Shown here one piece after another: positions 1 through 12,837 of a DNA stretch of 64,000 nucleotides. This stretch comes from Siphonodentalium dalli (taxonomy: Eukaryota > Mollusca > Scaphopoda > Gadilida > Siphonodentaliidae), in assembly GCA_032622095.1 (NCBI GenBank), contig CP136063.1:122036723-122100722 (forward strand), read 5' to 3'. The stretch's first letter is position 1. The number at the start of each line of letters is the position of its first letter. The translations under genes were made by a program, and so were the position numbers. A model generated the notes under the pieces. The model saw nothing but the letters and a program-made list of their open reading frames with translations, was not told the origin of the DNA and did not search any database.

Positions 1-100
1 AATCCCGAAAACTGAAAGTTCATATGGTAATCTACTTTCCACATTCATTTATTTATTTAAACAGATTATTTTTGGACAGAAAGGAAAATGACACTGTAGA

Positions 101-750
101 TAACTCAACTTTTAGAGAGATAGCTAGCCCATGATAATGGATTTACATTGATAACACATATCAATGTTAATGTACATGGCAAATTTCATGATGATCAAAG
201 AAACAGTGCAACCTGTATGTAGCCCATGCTAATTCAGTGAATTTTTAAATCCAAGATGTTTGTTAAATGACCCCAAAATGACTCATTCCCATCTATATGT
301 CAACATCAACAGCCATAAAACATTTTGTAATCCTTAGACCAGTGCTACTACCTGTGCTAATGGATTCACAATGTTTAACACTGAAAACCAAGATGGCTGA
401 CGGTGGCCATGTTTTTTTGGCCAAATGACCCCAACATGGCTCATTCCCCATCTGTATGTCTATGTCAACATCCATGACAAATTTTATTATTATCAGACAA
501 ACAGTACGGTTTGTATCCCACGCTAATATACTGAATTGTGAAATCCAAGACGGCCACTGGCAGCGATGTTCTTTTTCTGAATGACCCCAAAAAATGACTC
601 ATTCCCATCTAGATGTCAATGTCAACAGCCATGCCAAATTTCATAATAATCAGACCTGTAGCCTGTGCTAATGGAAATTATTGCCGGATGCATGCACACA
701 CGGATGAATACAAACACATGGCAATAGCTCAAACATGACCAAAAACGAGT
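101..750 (+). repeat. Dispersed repeat, TAGCTCAACTT-end family, copy 1
   Basis: The left end carries TAACTCAACTT after a 'GACACTGTA' motif. The interior has about three diverged sub-units, each with 'AAATCCAAGATGGC', 'TGACCCCAAAATGACTCATT' and a 'CCCATCTATATGTCAA' stretch, near 280, 425 and 580. The right end shows CATGGCAATAGCTCAAA but lacks the inverted AAGTTGAGCTA end seen in the 57-kb copy, so this copy is decayed. Short ORFs inside are not protein-like. Confidence 0.7.
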
Positions 751-1155
751 GTCTTTCCTTAGTCTTCACTTAATATTTGCTTAGCGTTCGAATGCTTCAG
801 AAAAACCACTAATCAAATGAAGATAGATTGGACCAATCACTGATAACCTTAGCATTCGAATACTACCTTAGTGGTTTCTTAAGTCTTCATATCGGATGAA
901 ATATTTATGAGCTTAGTATTCCAATGGTAAGCTTAGCATTCAGATCTTATCTCATTTTCATAACTAGTATTTTGATGCTTAACCTTCGAAAGGTTAGCTA
1001 TAAAGCATTCGAATACTAAGGTTCAAAATACTATTTTGTGGTTACAATTATATATTACTCACTATTGGTAACCTGGCTCCCACATTTACAAGTCTGTAAT
1101 AAAACTAGCTACTTAATTCTCCACATGATTCCAATTATGAGCACAGCTTTAAGAA
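751..1155. other. Intergenic; AGCATTCGAATAC-rich stretch
   Basis: There is no gene. Between 780 and 1030 the words GCATTCGAATAC, ACCTTAG and AGTGGTTT recur in both orientations. This suggests an old, decayed inverted-repeat element, but I could not define its ends. Confidence 0.4.
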
Positions 1156-1473
1156 TCAATAAAGATCTTGCACGGACAATGGGAAACTGAATACGGACTG
1201 ACTTGTAATGTAGCAGATAAGTACCGACAACAATGCAATGAGAATGTTCAACAGCACACAAGGGATCATCAGGATGTCCCGCAAGGTGTTTCTCATCACA
1301 ACTAATTGATCGCTAAGGTAAACACCCTGCCAATGAGAACATTTCGGACCATGACAGTCAGCTGTGTCATATAACCTTAGTCTGCATCTGCCGCATAGGC
1401 CTCGCTCACACATATACGATGTCAATTGATCAGCAGTCGAAACGGCGCAGCTGTTATCCGGATTATAAAGTTA
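1156..1473 (-). other. Possible exon: Cys-rich plus transmembrane segment
   Basis: On the minus strand an open frame runs from a stop near 1473 to TGA at 1156. It begins after AACAG, which could be a splice acceptor. The product has a cysteine-rich stretch (CERGLCGRCRL, then DCHGPKCSHW), followed about 30 residues later by a hydrophobic segment of about 20 residues (ILMIPCVLLNILIALLSVL) and a short polar tail. The composition looks more protein-like than neighbouring ORFs and could be the last exon of a membrane protein. I do not recognise the family and see no clear upstream exon. It could also be chance. Confidence 0.25.
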
Positions 1474-4444
1474 GTATTGACCCTATATCGAGCACCCATA
1501 CAATGCACAACAATGCTTTGTCATATTTAATTCTATTGTTTTGATACACTTTATCAGTCATTTCCACTTGTATAGACCTTTAGCGGATTAATCTATTGTT
1601 ATAACAGTGACTTTCATAGATTAGCAAAACTATTATTCTTATGCAAGGCAGAATTGGGTGCTTGCAGTTGCTTACATTTGGAAAGCACTCTGCAATTAAA
1701 ACAGTTTCGGACATCTGCAATATACTTTCAGATATTGATTGCAGAAGTTGATTGCGCAAGAATATCTGCAATCGTCACAACCAACACATCGCACCCAATT
1801 CTTGCTTTCAGATATTGATTGCAGAGTTGATTGTTAAATTAAATTGCCAATCAAGCCTTTTACTAGTTCAGATCATGTACTTTTTATGGCAGTTATTCAT
1901 TTCCACTCAATTTGTATACTTGCTGAGAATGTTCTTCCCAAAATATCCCTTCTAAAACTATGATTAAAGTCATCTTTTGGACATTTTTATTGTTACATAA
2001 TATGCTTGATGTGGTCTTCATATAGCATAGATTCTTTCATGTGCTGTACTAGATTAATAAATAAGTAGTTTTCTGTATAGGTCCATCTAAACTTTCCACC
2101 TCCTGACATAGCTCAGGTGTGGAAACCCCTTAATCATTATATAATCTAATATTCTAGCAAACCAGTTTATAATCAGCACATTCAACCAGTTTTTATTTAA
2201 TAATTTATTTATCATATAAAGGCATTTAATTGTGATATTTCATGTGTATTTATCACTTGTTTTGCGCAATTGGCAGAATTTGTTTAAGCTCTGCCCAACA
2301 CTGTCACCGGTTAGCAAAACGCATGATACTTACCAGAATATATATTCAAATGTGACCATGCTGATCAACTTATCAGTCATGTGGCTTACCAGATTAAAAT
2401 CTTCAGCAACTTTCAGGATTGTTTTTTATGCCAAAAATTAAAATATTATCTACTGGATTTTGAATTATCTTGCCAAATTTGCTATTTTAAATATATATAA
2501 TTAGTATTATTATGAACAGAAAACAAATATTTTTTGGACAGAAAAATTACTGTACATTTATGTATTAAAGTATGACATGCTCTATGATTTCCAACGTCTT
2601 GGTTGTCTCGATAACATTTACCGAGAAATGAGTACATTTTAACAGAAAATCGGTAAGTTTTACTGGAGATTTGCAGTGTGTTTCTGTAGATTTTACTGGA
2701 AGATCATGTCCAACAGATTGGTAAACTTTCGGTAATCTGGAAAATTACAGGACGTTCGGTAATATTTTCGTAATTACCTAATTAACTATGACATAATATT
2801 AAAGTCCAGAACAGAAAATTCAAGCACCTCCTTCACACATCTCTTGAAAGCACTCCTCATGGCAAACCTCCGTTTCATTTTGTTCCAATAATCATGCACA
2901 TACGGACTGCCAGATAGATAGAGTCAACCCATGGTATATTGCCTCAATTTTCTTGTAAAGTGGGGTATAAATATCAAACCTATTAATTATCCTTTTGAAA
3001 ACAGCAATAACAATCTTATTTATAGTGGACCTACACCGTATGAGGTGCAATTTTAATCCAACATAAATTTTAAATTACCAAGAAAATATCTGAGGAATCA
3101 ATAAAGAAAGAATTATGGGGCTCCAAAAAATGTTCTTCATTCCTGTTATTGCCCTTTATAAACCTGCAGATGAAACGAGCAGCGTCATCCAATTCCAGCA
3201 AGGCAATAAATCCCAAATAGGCTACTTGTTGAAGTGATTGAATTTCCCTTGGAGGAGTTATCATGAGTAATATCTGCGTGATTGATCACATCCAAGGGTC
3301 CCAATCTTCAAACGATAAATATGAGAAAAACGGTGATAATCGATCTGAACTAATCTGAACTGGCAATAAATCATGGGTATACTGAGCCACTTATCAACCC
3401 CTCGCTGTTTCACATATTTCTCTGTGCTCCTTTTAAATAGTAAGATAATCTTGGAGCCTGAGCAGATCAATCTAATAAAATGTCATGAATCTATATTCCA
3501 ACATGTTTCAAACTCAGAATGATTTAATAAGCTGTTTAAAACAGTTTTAATATATTAGTAAGAAAGAAACTAGGTGTGACTGTCCCAATGGGCCTAAGGA
3601 TATCCACCTCCCACCCCCACCCCCAGTGCACATGGGATGCAATAAAAGTAGCCATATTAAAATGAGACGGCTCTTTCAATTAATTTTTAAAAAATTAATC
3701 AAAAATTAAGTTAAAAAAAGGGTGACAACTGAACTATATTATCGAACCCTAATATTAGTAAAATAGAAATCATATCTAGCAGATGAAAATAAAAATTATG
3801 TAAAGTCTACATTAAGGAAATAGATGGACTGCTGATGTAGAATTGCCAGAGAACTTATTGTCTGTGCTGCACATCAAACAATACTGACAGCTTAAAATAG
3901 ACATGATGACAGTGGCATTGCAGGATACTGATAACTGAAGCACAAACCACCAAAACTTTGGATAAAACATTGGCTATTTTCCGGCATTCCGCATATTAAC
4001 ATATAGGATGAAGCCAATTCTATTATTTCTCAGCTTCTGCCCATTGTACCAGATTTCATAATATGCCATCGCAAGTGATTGCATGTCTATGAATGTGTTG
4101 ACATCAAAAGGTTGTATGTGCATTTTGATAGGGCAATGTCATACTGATGATTCTAATTTGTGATGGAATATTTTCATCATATTATTAAAGACGTTTTGAT
4201 TTACATGCTTTGATGCTCGGTGGACAATAAGTTGGCAATGAGAGTATAGTGGAGTTCATATACTGTGAATCCAATCAAAACTGTGAGGACTCAAAGAGGA
4301 CCCTAAATTCTTCATCTCATTGCGGTTCATGAATATATATATGTACCAAAGATTGTTCACATCCGATTTAAGGTGATGCAGATACAAGGACATTGTTCCT
4401 TCATGCTGCCTCTTGAGCATTCAAAGGCACAGATGTATTTTCAC
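1474..4444. other. Intergenic, no gene seen
   Basis: This is AT-rich sequence with only short ORFs of non-protein-like composition. At 1727 and 1806 a 30-base segment (CTTTCAGATATTGATTGCAG...) is duplicated about 79 bp apart. At 3569-3620 a motif 'AACTAGGTGTGACTGTCCCA' precedes a C-rich tract; the same phrase precedes the poly-C tract at 58582, marking a shared repeat. The rest is featureless to me. Confidence 0.5.
2655..2790 (+). repeat. Dispersed repeat shared with 55920-56045 (inverted)
   Basis: About 130 bp around 'GGTAAACTTTCGGTA' and 'GGACGTTCGGTAATATT' matches the reverse complement of 55920-56045 at roughly 80% by eye. The full extent of the element is not clear. Confidence 0.55.
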
Positions 4445-4661
4445 TTAACCCTTCAGTGCCTGCCAAGTCCGATTTTTGTATCAACCCATATTGATCATTT
4501 TTCAAATTTATTGATTATAATAATGTGATACATTGATGGAAAGAGCTCTTACTTAGAGCTCTTTCCATCAATGTATCACATTATTATAATCAATAAATTT
4601 GAAAAATGATCGAGGAAATATGGGTTGATACAAAAATCGGACTTGGCACTGAAAGGGTTAA
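4445..4661. mobile_element. TTAA foldback MITE (TTAACCCTTyAGTGCC ends)
   Basis: The element starts TTAACCCTTCAGTGCC and ends GGCACTGAAAGGGTTAA. Almost its whole length is palindromic: arms of about 100 bp meet at GAGCTCTTACTTAGAGCTC near 4552, and the inner 50-60 bases of each arm match exactly by eye. It shares its outer 40 bases (TCCGATTTTTGTATCrACCC) with elements at 56793 and 62547 but has a different core. TTAA at both ends fits piggyBac- or Sola2-type mobilisation. It has no coding capacity. Confidence 0.85.
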
Positions 4662-4944
4662 ATGGTCATAACTCTGCAATAAACGAATCAAAGAAACACC
4701 TCCATGTGGATATCCCTTCCCCTATGGTGGTTCATGATATTGTTTATTTTCCGGTCATGTTTGAGTGACAAAAACATGTTTAAAAGTCAAATAAAAAACT
4801 AATTAATATTCAAAGCACAGACTTGATTCAACCAATGTTAGATCTTAGTAAAGGAAATGATGTGTCGAAAAGACGTTTTTATTATAGCGCCATGCCGTTT
4901 TTTTTATATCAAATTTCGTCCTTCTGAAATACTGTGTGACAACG

Positions 4945-5279
4945 TAACCTCTTCTCTGCTAAATGACATTATGACATCGTGTGTAAGGCTGTTGACGTTA
5001 TTGCCATTTTCCAGTGGAAAAATATAACGAGAACATCACAAGAACCATACAACTGACTCAGTTAAAAGGCTATTATCGTTCACAATCGTGGAACATCATA
5101 CATAACTGTAACTTCGAGATACAGTTATTCCGATGTACCAAACTCTGAATTCCAGTTGTAAATAATGGCCTACTGCGAGTGTGCTGAAGTAGGTCCGCAG
5201 TACCTATGGACTATATAGCACACGACATGCACTTTTACGTCCGTAATAGTTACGGACATCATAGCAGCAAAGAGGTTAA
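4945..5279. mobile_element. TTAA element, AACCTCTTTGCTGCTA-end family, full copy
   Basis: The left end TAACCTCTTCTCTGCTAAATGAC is the imperfect inverse of the right end ATAGCAGCAAAGAGGTTAA. Internal blocks such as GTGTGCTGAAGTAGGTCCG and CACGACATGCACTTTTAC recur in copies at 8008-8092, 30878-31045, 44310-44556 and 53207-53429. It is non-coding. The right TTAA is intact and the left is degenerate. Confidence 0.75.
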
Positions 5280-6323
5280 GTCTTTCGATGAAATTGTTTG
5301 AAAATTGATCTGGATTTGATGATGAATATCTCTGGAATTGTATGTCCCATTGTGATGGGGTTTGTTTCTAGAGTAGAGTAGCCTCTTGTGGAGTGACTGA
5401 TGATGACAAATAGTGAATAATACTTTTATTTTTTAAAGACAATTTTTATCCTGAAGCTACCATTTTTAAAAGCTGTGTCCCTTTCCCAAGAATTATATAA
5501 TTATCCATAATAAAAGATTCCTGCCCCCTGTGCTCCAAAGTTGTACCAACACACAGACTCAACCATGCTAGATGAGTGGATGGAAGAGCCCATTTCTATA
5601 TCACCCACCAAACTTTGTTACAAAGAGTGCATTTTAGTCAAACATGCTGTGCTGAAGGTTGGACCATGATGTATTAAAGAACTATAAATGACATGATCCA
5701 GTTATAAAGATGGATAATGTGCTTATCGATAATGGAGGTCTCTTATCAACGAGATAACTGGCCACTGCCATGGTCCTACTTTTAAAATGCTGGGATGGTG
5801 GTTCCTGCTGATTTAATTAGCGCTCATATTGATTTAACAAACCGTTGAGTGCATTACAGACAATTCAAATGATCTATTAAGACTAATCTATTATCTCCAA
5901 AAACCATTGACATACATATGGCAAATATTTGAATTTATTGTACAAGTCACACCGCGATTATTATACTATCAATATTACTTTTCCGAAACTCAATATTTAT
6001 AATTGTGCAGACAGTCTGCCAGTCAATAAATAAATCCCAAAAACATACATCTTATTCACAAACCTTTTATCAAATGATGTGCAGATGGCGTATTTTAGGA
6101 TATTTATCTTATAGAAGGTTGTGGCATTTTGTGATGATAATTCTTCTGAAAATAAATGTCAGACCAGGATTGTCTGCAGGATATATTGCATTATTGCGGC
6201 TGATTGACAGGTAACATGGTATATACACATTGACTGCTTTGACCCTGTGTTCAACCTAGTCATTCCAAGACTGCTGGGTTAAACATAAATTTCAATTCAT
6301 CAATGTCGATCACACCATGTTAG
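5280..6323. other. Intergenic, no gene seen
   Basis: This is AT-rich sequence without recognisable repeats or protein-like ORFs. Confidence 0.5.
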
Positions 6324-6488
6324 TGACAATCCACAACAATAACTTATAATATTCACTGACAATCCACCACAATAACTTATAATATTCACTGACAATCCAC
6401 TACAATAACTTATAATATTCACTGACAATCCACCACAATAACTTATAATATTCACTGACAATCCACCACAATAACTTATAATATTCAC
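6324..6488. repeat. 33-bp minisatellite, 5 units
   Basis: There are five head-to-tail copies of a 33-bp unit (TGACAATCCACCACAATAAC...), with one or two substitutions per unit (CCACAACA, CCACCACA, CCACTACA). Because 33 is a multiple of 3, the minus strand reads as 11-residue SVNIISYCGGL repeats. That follows from the unit length and is not evidence of a gene. Confidence 0.95.
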
Positions 6489-9400
6489 TGACGCGTTACT
6501 TGATTCCATGCATTCTATTCATGTGCAGAATCTTAGCTAATAAATTTAACTAAACTTATATACCATCCAAGAATACATAGACAGAAAACAACACAAATCA
6601 TTAATAATAACCTTTTATCAAATTAGTTGTGGATGGCATAAAGGATTTTCAGATTTTGGTGCACACATTCTGTATTTATTCCACTCCGTTGCTTCATTCA
6701 GGTAAGCCTAATCATTGACTGTATTTCATTGAATCTATAACTATAATTATAATATTATTGATTGAAGTTTTATAAAAATATTCAGGCATTTAACACAAAC
6801 AGATAGTTGACAAAACTGATATCATTGCTTTTGGCAATGATGTCAGTGCAATACTTATATATAGTTCCAGCTTGTGTTCAACATGTGGAAGACAGAAATT
6901 TATATACAATGGTGGTGACTCCATTGAATACATGTAGTTCACGCCAGAAGCCGGTGTTAAATATTAAGCGAAGCATTCTCATGAATTGACGTCTGGCCAT
7001 ATAAAGTGATGCTGCAGCTTTACGGAGCCGCCCTGTGGGCTATATTTACAACGGCTTTACTTGAAGATGCTTATTTATAAATTAATAAATGGAAATTGAT
7101 ATGATGTGAATGAATATATATATATTTTTCAATTAAATACTCTTTTTATTGGCAATGAACTGGCATACAGAAGACCAGTTCATTTGGTTTTATTGGCGAA
7201 ATAATGTCAGATTCATGGTTAGTATATCGATCTGCGGAATTTCAGAAGTAGAATTGCTTGAAGCTAGCCTAAACTCATGTTAATTAATATATATTTAAAG
7301 TGATGTGAAACACTCCGCTGAGGTGCTCAGAATGCAGTAACAAAGCATTATACCAAAGTAAGTTATTTTCATAAATTTGATATCGAAATAGGCAGAAGAA
7401 AACATCATTGTTATTACATGCAGTGACTATTGTTGAAGGAATCATTGTCTAATGTTTATTCCCCATAATTCATCATGAGTAAAGAAGTAAATATTTACTT
7501 GTGTGTGTGTAGTTCAATCATTGTGTTCTCTGAAATGGTACAGTCGATGTGGTTGGAATTTTTGATAACCACCACCAGCGGTGCAAATGACTCGTTCCGA
7601 TGTGTCATTCCCGATTTTGAGTAAACCCAACTTATTTCCGTATTACATCGTCCATATTCGGCTGTTTCCGTGGATAAAATGAATCAGTTACGGTTGACAA
7701 TCCCACAACCTACACAAGGGATTAATGCCGGTGTGTACGATGAATTCTCTCATTAGTATTTACTTTTGTTTATGAACTCCTCACATGTCAACACAATGTC
7801 TGATTCGATTCGAATTCGATTCAAAATTGAATACCATTTACCTGATTCGATTCGGTATTCGATTCGATAGAAAAAATCCGATTCGCAGGGGCCTAGTTAT
7901 TTCATGTTTTCCTCATATGATGTTCATTTATGTTTTCAGGTGCTTGGTGGGTTTTAACCATTGTCTATTAAAGTAATTAAAGGTATACCAAGGATTCAGT
8001 CATTTAACAGTAGGTACTACAGACCCTATAGCATATGACATGCACATTCATGTCCGAAACAGTTATGGACTGCATAGCAGCAAAGAAGTTAATAGTCATA
8101 AAGTTTTGTTTTCAAGGCAAATGACAGGAATAAGAGTGATACACTGACAAAGCTTTGATGATGCAAGTGGAGAATGTGAGATTGGTTTTCACATGTCCTG
8201 ATTAGAAGAATCATCTTTTTATCAATATCAGGACACTATGATGCACAACAGCCTCAAGTGCCAATCAAATATCCCAGATTCCAATTAGTTCAAGACAAAT
8301 CACATGCCAACTGTGTCATTCCTTTGACATCCGTGTATGGTCTAGCACGTCACCACAGTGCCAACATTATTTAGTACAAATAGTACTAGCTGCACCAAAT
8401 GGTTGGGGTCACTCACCATTACATCAGTTTCAAAGGTAGAAAAAAGAGACTGTACCTGAAGGTAACTGAATGTTGCATTACTCAGTGAGCATACTATTCT
8501 GATCATGATTCTCAAACGTAAATTTGCAGTAGCTCTACACACTGGTAAAATATGCTCAGTTTTAAAGCCACTATAATCAAACCACAAATAGGTTATTAAT
8601 GAGAGAAAATAATAAAATACGAAAAACAAATTCTTGAAAATATAATATATCACACAAATTCTGATTTTTTGTAAAACATAGTCTGGATTCTGTTGCATAT
8701 TTTGGCTTTGTTTTAAAAACATAGTATCACTTGCCCGGCAACACTTTACATAACAACAACACAATTATTTCTATGCAACTCATTTTAGAAACATATTTGC
8801 GTTAGTATTACCAACAAGACAGTGAATGACTGTGGGTTACTCACCAGACAATAAAGACTGCGAAGACTGGCACTTTGAAGACTACAACAGTCAGTACTTG
8901 TCAAATTTACTTCAAAATAAGCAGTTAGAACTATACACTCAGCTTAGAAATGAAGGCATAGTATTAAATCTGCAAGAACTGCCCCTTCTTGAATAACCAA
9001 CACAATTTGAGCAAACCTGATATGAGATTCAGATGTTGACATTTAATATGTGGACCATGTGTTGGAAGACAAAAAATTGTATTGCACGAACACTCATCAG
9101 AAGATTTATTTAAATCTGAAAAGTGAATGTTATCAGTAACTAAATTCTACAGGTAGTTCATACTCAAATTTAAATGTTAAAATAGTAGGATAAAACATAC
9201 AAAGGGTATGAAAGGTTTTAGATAACCATACCAGTCAGGTAAGCTTAATAATGAAACTGTTCAATTTTGTCCTCATCAGAAGCTGAACCCACCCCATGAT
9301 ATTGTGTTATAAAATAATAAATATTGGGTAAAATATTACATCTGGGAGCCCCTTCTCTTGATTTATATTGGTCTAAAATTTAATATTCATTTTGGTATTT

Positions 9401-9850
9401 ATAATTGGTTTTGGAAAAAAAATTAAATGTCATTGAAAAAATATGCAACCAACTCGCCATCCCCCTCCCCTTCTCTGTCGGCACATCCCTCTGAGAATAG
9501 GACATGTGGATGCCTGACTACTAACTCAGACAGGCAATTCAACACCCACCCCATGTTTTATTTGAGTAAATACATGTGTGCCCCACTAATATGAGTAGAC
9601 ATAGACATATAAATCAAGACTTTGAAAATAAAACAAATATACTAGTATGTGGGTTTAAAAATACTACATATCCAACCTTGGTCAAACAAGTATTTCATAT
9701 GGCAGTTTTAAAACAGTGGATTAAACTATATTCATGCCACCAGTAGACCAGGCATTGTTTCTGCTGGATCTGCCAGGTCAACTGTCAACATTAATATCAC
9801 TGTTAATTACTTTATAACCCAGACAGCTGTGCTACCACTTTGTTTTGCTA
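6489..9850. other. Intergenic, no gene seen
   Basis: The sequence is AT-rich. A low-complexity GATTCGATTCG patch lies at 7800-7885. A minus-strand ORF at 8342-8764 (140 codons) has erratic composition and no recognisable motif; I do not call it a gene. Otherwise it is featureless, apart from the fragment at 8008-8092. Confidence 0.5.
8008..8092. mobile_element. Fragment of AACCTCTT-end TTAA family
   Basis: This is a right-end fragment: CATATGACATGCACATTCATG ... CATAGCAGCAAAGAAGTTAA matches the last 85 bp of the 4945-5279 element. The left part is absent. Confidence 0.65.
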
Positions 9851-10923
9851 TTAACTCGTTTGGGACTTGATTCTTTTGAGAAAACATTACTCACAGACGA
9901 GATTGTTTGCAGAAATGCTCACTTTTGTATAATTTAATAGCAATTTATGCGTTTATTCAATGTTGGGTCAGACCATTTGCCATGGCAGAATTCTCCGCGT
10001 GACAACTCATACAATATGAGTGATCCTCCGTAGTCTAGAAATTTTCTAGAAATTTTGGGTAGATACCACCAAATTGCGACCATTACCATAGCAACATATT
10101 TTCGGAAATGTATACGTTTGGGGCTGTAATTTTGCTATATGGCGATACCTTTGCGACATTTTGAATACAATATAAATGATTTCCAAAGTTAAATGATCCA
10201 GGAATATTTTGCCAACACTGGAACTAGCCTTGCTAAAAAATCACCCATCACCGACAGAGGGCGCCATTCAAAATGGCCACCAAACCCCTGTTTTCTAACG
10301 TTAAAATGCTTACTTTCATATCATTTTATAGCACTGTATGCATTAATTTAATGCTGATCAGACCATTTGTCATTAATTTTCCACGTGACAGCTCATAATA
10401 TATGGGTGACATCCGTTGTCTATAAATCTTCCAAAAATTTTGTTTGGGTGGATACCACCAAATTGCGACCGGTTGACATGGCAACCGATTTTCGGAAAAT
10501 TACGCGTTTGGGGGCTGTAATTTCGCTATACGAGATGTCTGCATGCGACATCTTTTATCAAGTGTAATTAATTTCCAAAAAATTGGATCCAGGAATATAC
10601 TTAAATTATTCTCGCTTCTTGTTCCTTCTGCTGAATGGGTCAATATTCACCTGCCATGGTGATTGCCAAACAAAAACTTATCTACGGCCTATGTTACTGG
10701 GCACCGCAATTTTGGAACAATGACATCACGAATCACGGCACGCGACCCCCACATGACGCCAAAAATAGGTTACATCTTCATGGACCCCTCATTGAGTGAT
10801 CGACCTATATTGAATACATGATACTATGCACAAAAACATTTAATTATAAAAAGATTCATTCGCTGATAACAAGTGCATGAAGTGGGAAACGGATATATCC
10901 GTTTCCCATCCTAAACGAGTTAA
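9851..10923. mobile_element. TTAA element with internal ~340-bp duplication
   Basis: The ends TTAACTCGTTTGGGA and TCCTAAACGAGTTAA are inverted repeats with TTAA outermost. Inside, two diverged direct copies start near 9960 and 10345. Both contain GATACCACCAAATTGCGACC, a TTTTCGGAAA block and ATCCAGGAATAT. Near the right end is a perfect palindrome (TGGGAAACGGATATATCCGTTTCCCA at 10882-10908). It has no coding potential. Confidence 0.75.
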
Positions 10924-11051
10924 CACGTGGGCATGTCAATATAACTTAGCCATTATGAGCTGTATTCAAAAGGCATTTAATGAAACAATGATTGTACAGT
11001 GTGGGGTGGGGTTCATGGGAGGGGCATGGGTTGTTAGTGTGCAGGGGCAGT

Positions 11052-11065
11052 GGGGGGGGGGGGGG
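11052..11065. repeat. Poly-G tract
   Basis: This is a run of 14 G in a purine-rich stretch, and a likely assembly or sequencing weak point. Confidence 0.9.
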
Positions 11066-11214
11066 AAAGGGGTTATGGTGTGTCTTTAAAAAATTGGTAA
11101 ATCTAAAAAATACAGTGTAAATGAAAAATAAATGTATTTTCGTTTTTGTTTTTCATTTAGAATTTTTTTTTTGAATTTAAAGAGGATTTCAATCTAAACA
11201 TTTTTTATGTTCCT

Positions 11215-11599
11215 GGCTCTGCCCATATCTGACCCAGTGACCCTATTTGAACAAATCTGAACCCCAGTCACCCAAGGACCCTCCATACCAAATATAAACT
11301 CAATAGGCCTGATGGTTCTTGAGAACAAATTGTTTTAAGATTTACTATGGAGGGGGAAAGACATGGCCCTGGCGTCGCAGCTGTTTGACCCAGTGACCTC
11401 ATTTGAACAAATCTGAATGTGAATCACCTAGGGAACATCCACACCGAATATGAACCCATTCAGCCCTAAGGATCTGGAGAAGATGTTCAAAGAATTGTTG
11501 ATGGACGGACTGATGGATGGACGGATGGATGGACAGAAGGACAGACGGATGAGGAGTGATGACTATAGCTCCACCAGAGACTTCGTCTCAGGTGATCTA
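11215..11599 (+). repeat. Pearl/HINE-like repeat with (GGAC/GGAT)n microsatellite
   Basis: Two diverged tandem units about 158 bp apart each contain GACCCAGTGACC and TTTGAACAAATCTGAA. They are followed by a GGACGGACTGATGGATGGAC microsatellite and a terminal hairpin-like end (CACCAGAGACTTCGTCTCAGGTG, then ATCTAAAAA). Tandem units plus tetranucleotide array plus terminal hairpin is the architecture described for bivalve pearl elements and Helentron-derived HINEs. The assignment is by structure only. Confidence 0.6.
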
Positions 11600-12837
11600 A
11601 AAAGCATATAAACACATTTTATTGAAAAACAAACATATATATCAAAAGTCCAATATTCTGGACAGTAATATTTCCTGTTCCAGTGTATGAGAAACATTGT
11701 GAAGAATATATTTCTGGTGGCAGATGCTCCCGCTATAAACTGGCTTATTACTACTGGCTTGGAATATTGCTTTATACAAGTTTACGATTTTGTACCCTAT
11801 TTTAGCTGTGCCATATATCTACCATATATCAGTCAGATGGACGGAGCCCATGGCTATATATCCCAAACCTCCTACAGGGGTTGGGGGCATAAAAATACCA
11901 CCTTCTAATGTATTTAATGGCCAGATTATGAAATAATTTATCACACTATTAAACAGCATCACCCACATCGAACTCTTCATAAAATTAAAGACCATGGTCT
12001 GAAAATTCACTTTTAAAACTCCTGAGATAATTTTTCTACATAATGCAAATTCTGTACTGATGACATAAGCTTACAAAATTTACTGATACTGATCTCCTAA
12101 ATTATTAAACATCAACTGTCAATATATCAGTCATATTTTGTGATGCCATTGCCAAGTGAAAGTTGCATTTAAATAGCAATAATATATGGACATCAATTTG
12201 CATACATTGAAAAGTGTGCACGTTCTGACCCTTGCATGTTTACTGGCCATTTCCCCCACTCATTAATTACGCCTCATATGCTATCAAAGGCTGCTAAAGA
12301 AGAGGTTCATGGAAAAGGAACAATAAGATCCTGGTTCCCAAGAATATAAAGCTCATTAAGCTATTTAGCTATGACATTTATCGACAGTGTTTACCTTGAT
12401 TTATTTGTCATCAAGACACTGCAAGGTAATTAATTACAAAGGGCAGGCTTATCAATAAATCAGATTACTCATGCAAGAAAACATAGGCATAGTATGTCGT
12501 TATTTCATTTAGAATGGTTCATCAGTTTCTAATAATCATATGACAAAAGGCTTTAATACTTTCGGCAAAGGAAATCAATTTTATGGTACAGTATACAAAT
12601 GTATATTGCCATGTTCACTGAAATACATATTAAAGGGGCATGGTTATAAAGTGATTCCACATAACACAGACCTAAACAGTTTCATCAGTTAGGCCTACAC
12701 CTATATATTTATCTGAAGTGACTCTCTTGCTTGGTTGACAACACTCGACTGCTATACTATTTCTGATAGAATTCTACACACTGACTATCAATGAATATTC
12801 ACGTGTGATTATTCTTTTTCTAGTTATAACAAGTGAA
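11600..12837. other. Intergenic, no gene seen
   Basis: This is AT-rich unique-looking sequence without protein-like ORFs or clear repeats. Confidence 0.5.

Noticed and set aside
6324-6488. CRISPR-like regular repeats
   Set aside because: The 33-bp units are directly adjacent with no unique spacers; this is a minisatellite in eukaryotic DNA.
8342-8764. 140-codon minus-strand ORF
   Set aside because: Erratic composition, no motif and no splice context; expected by chance in AT-rich DNA.
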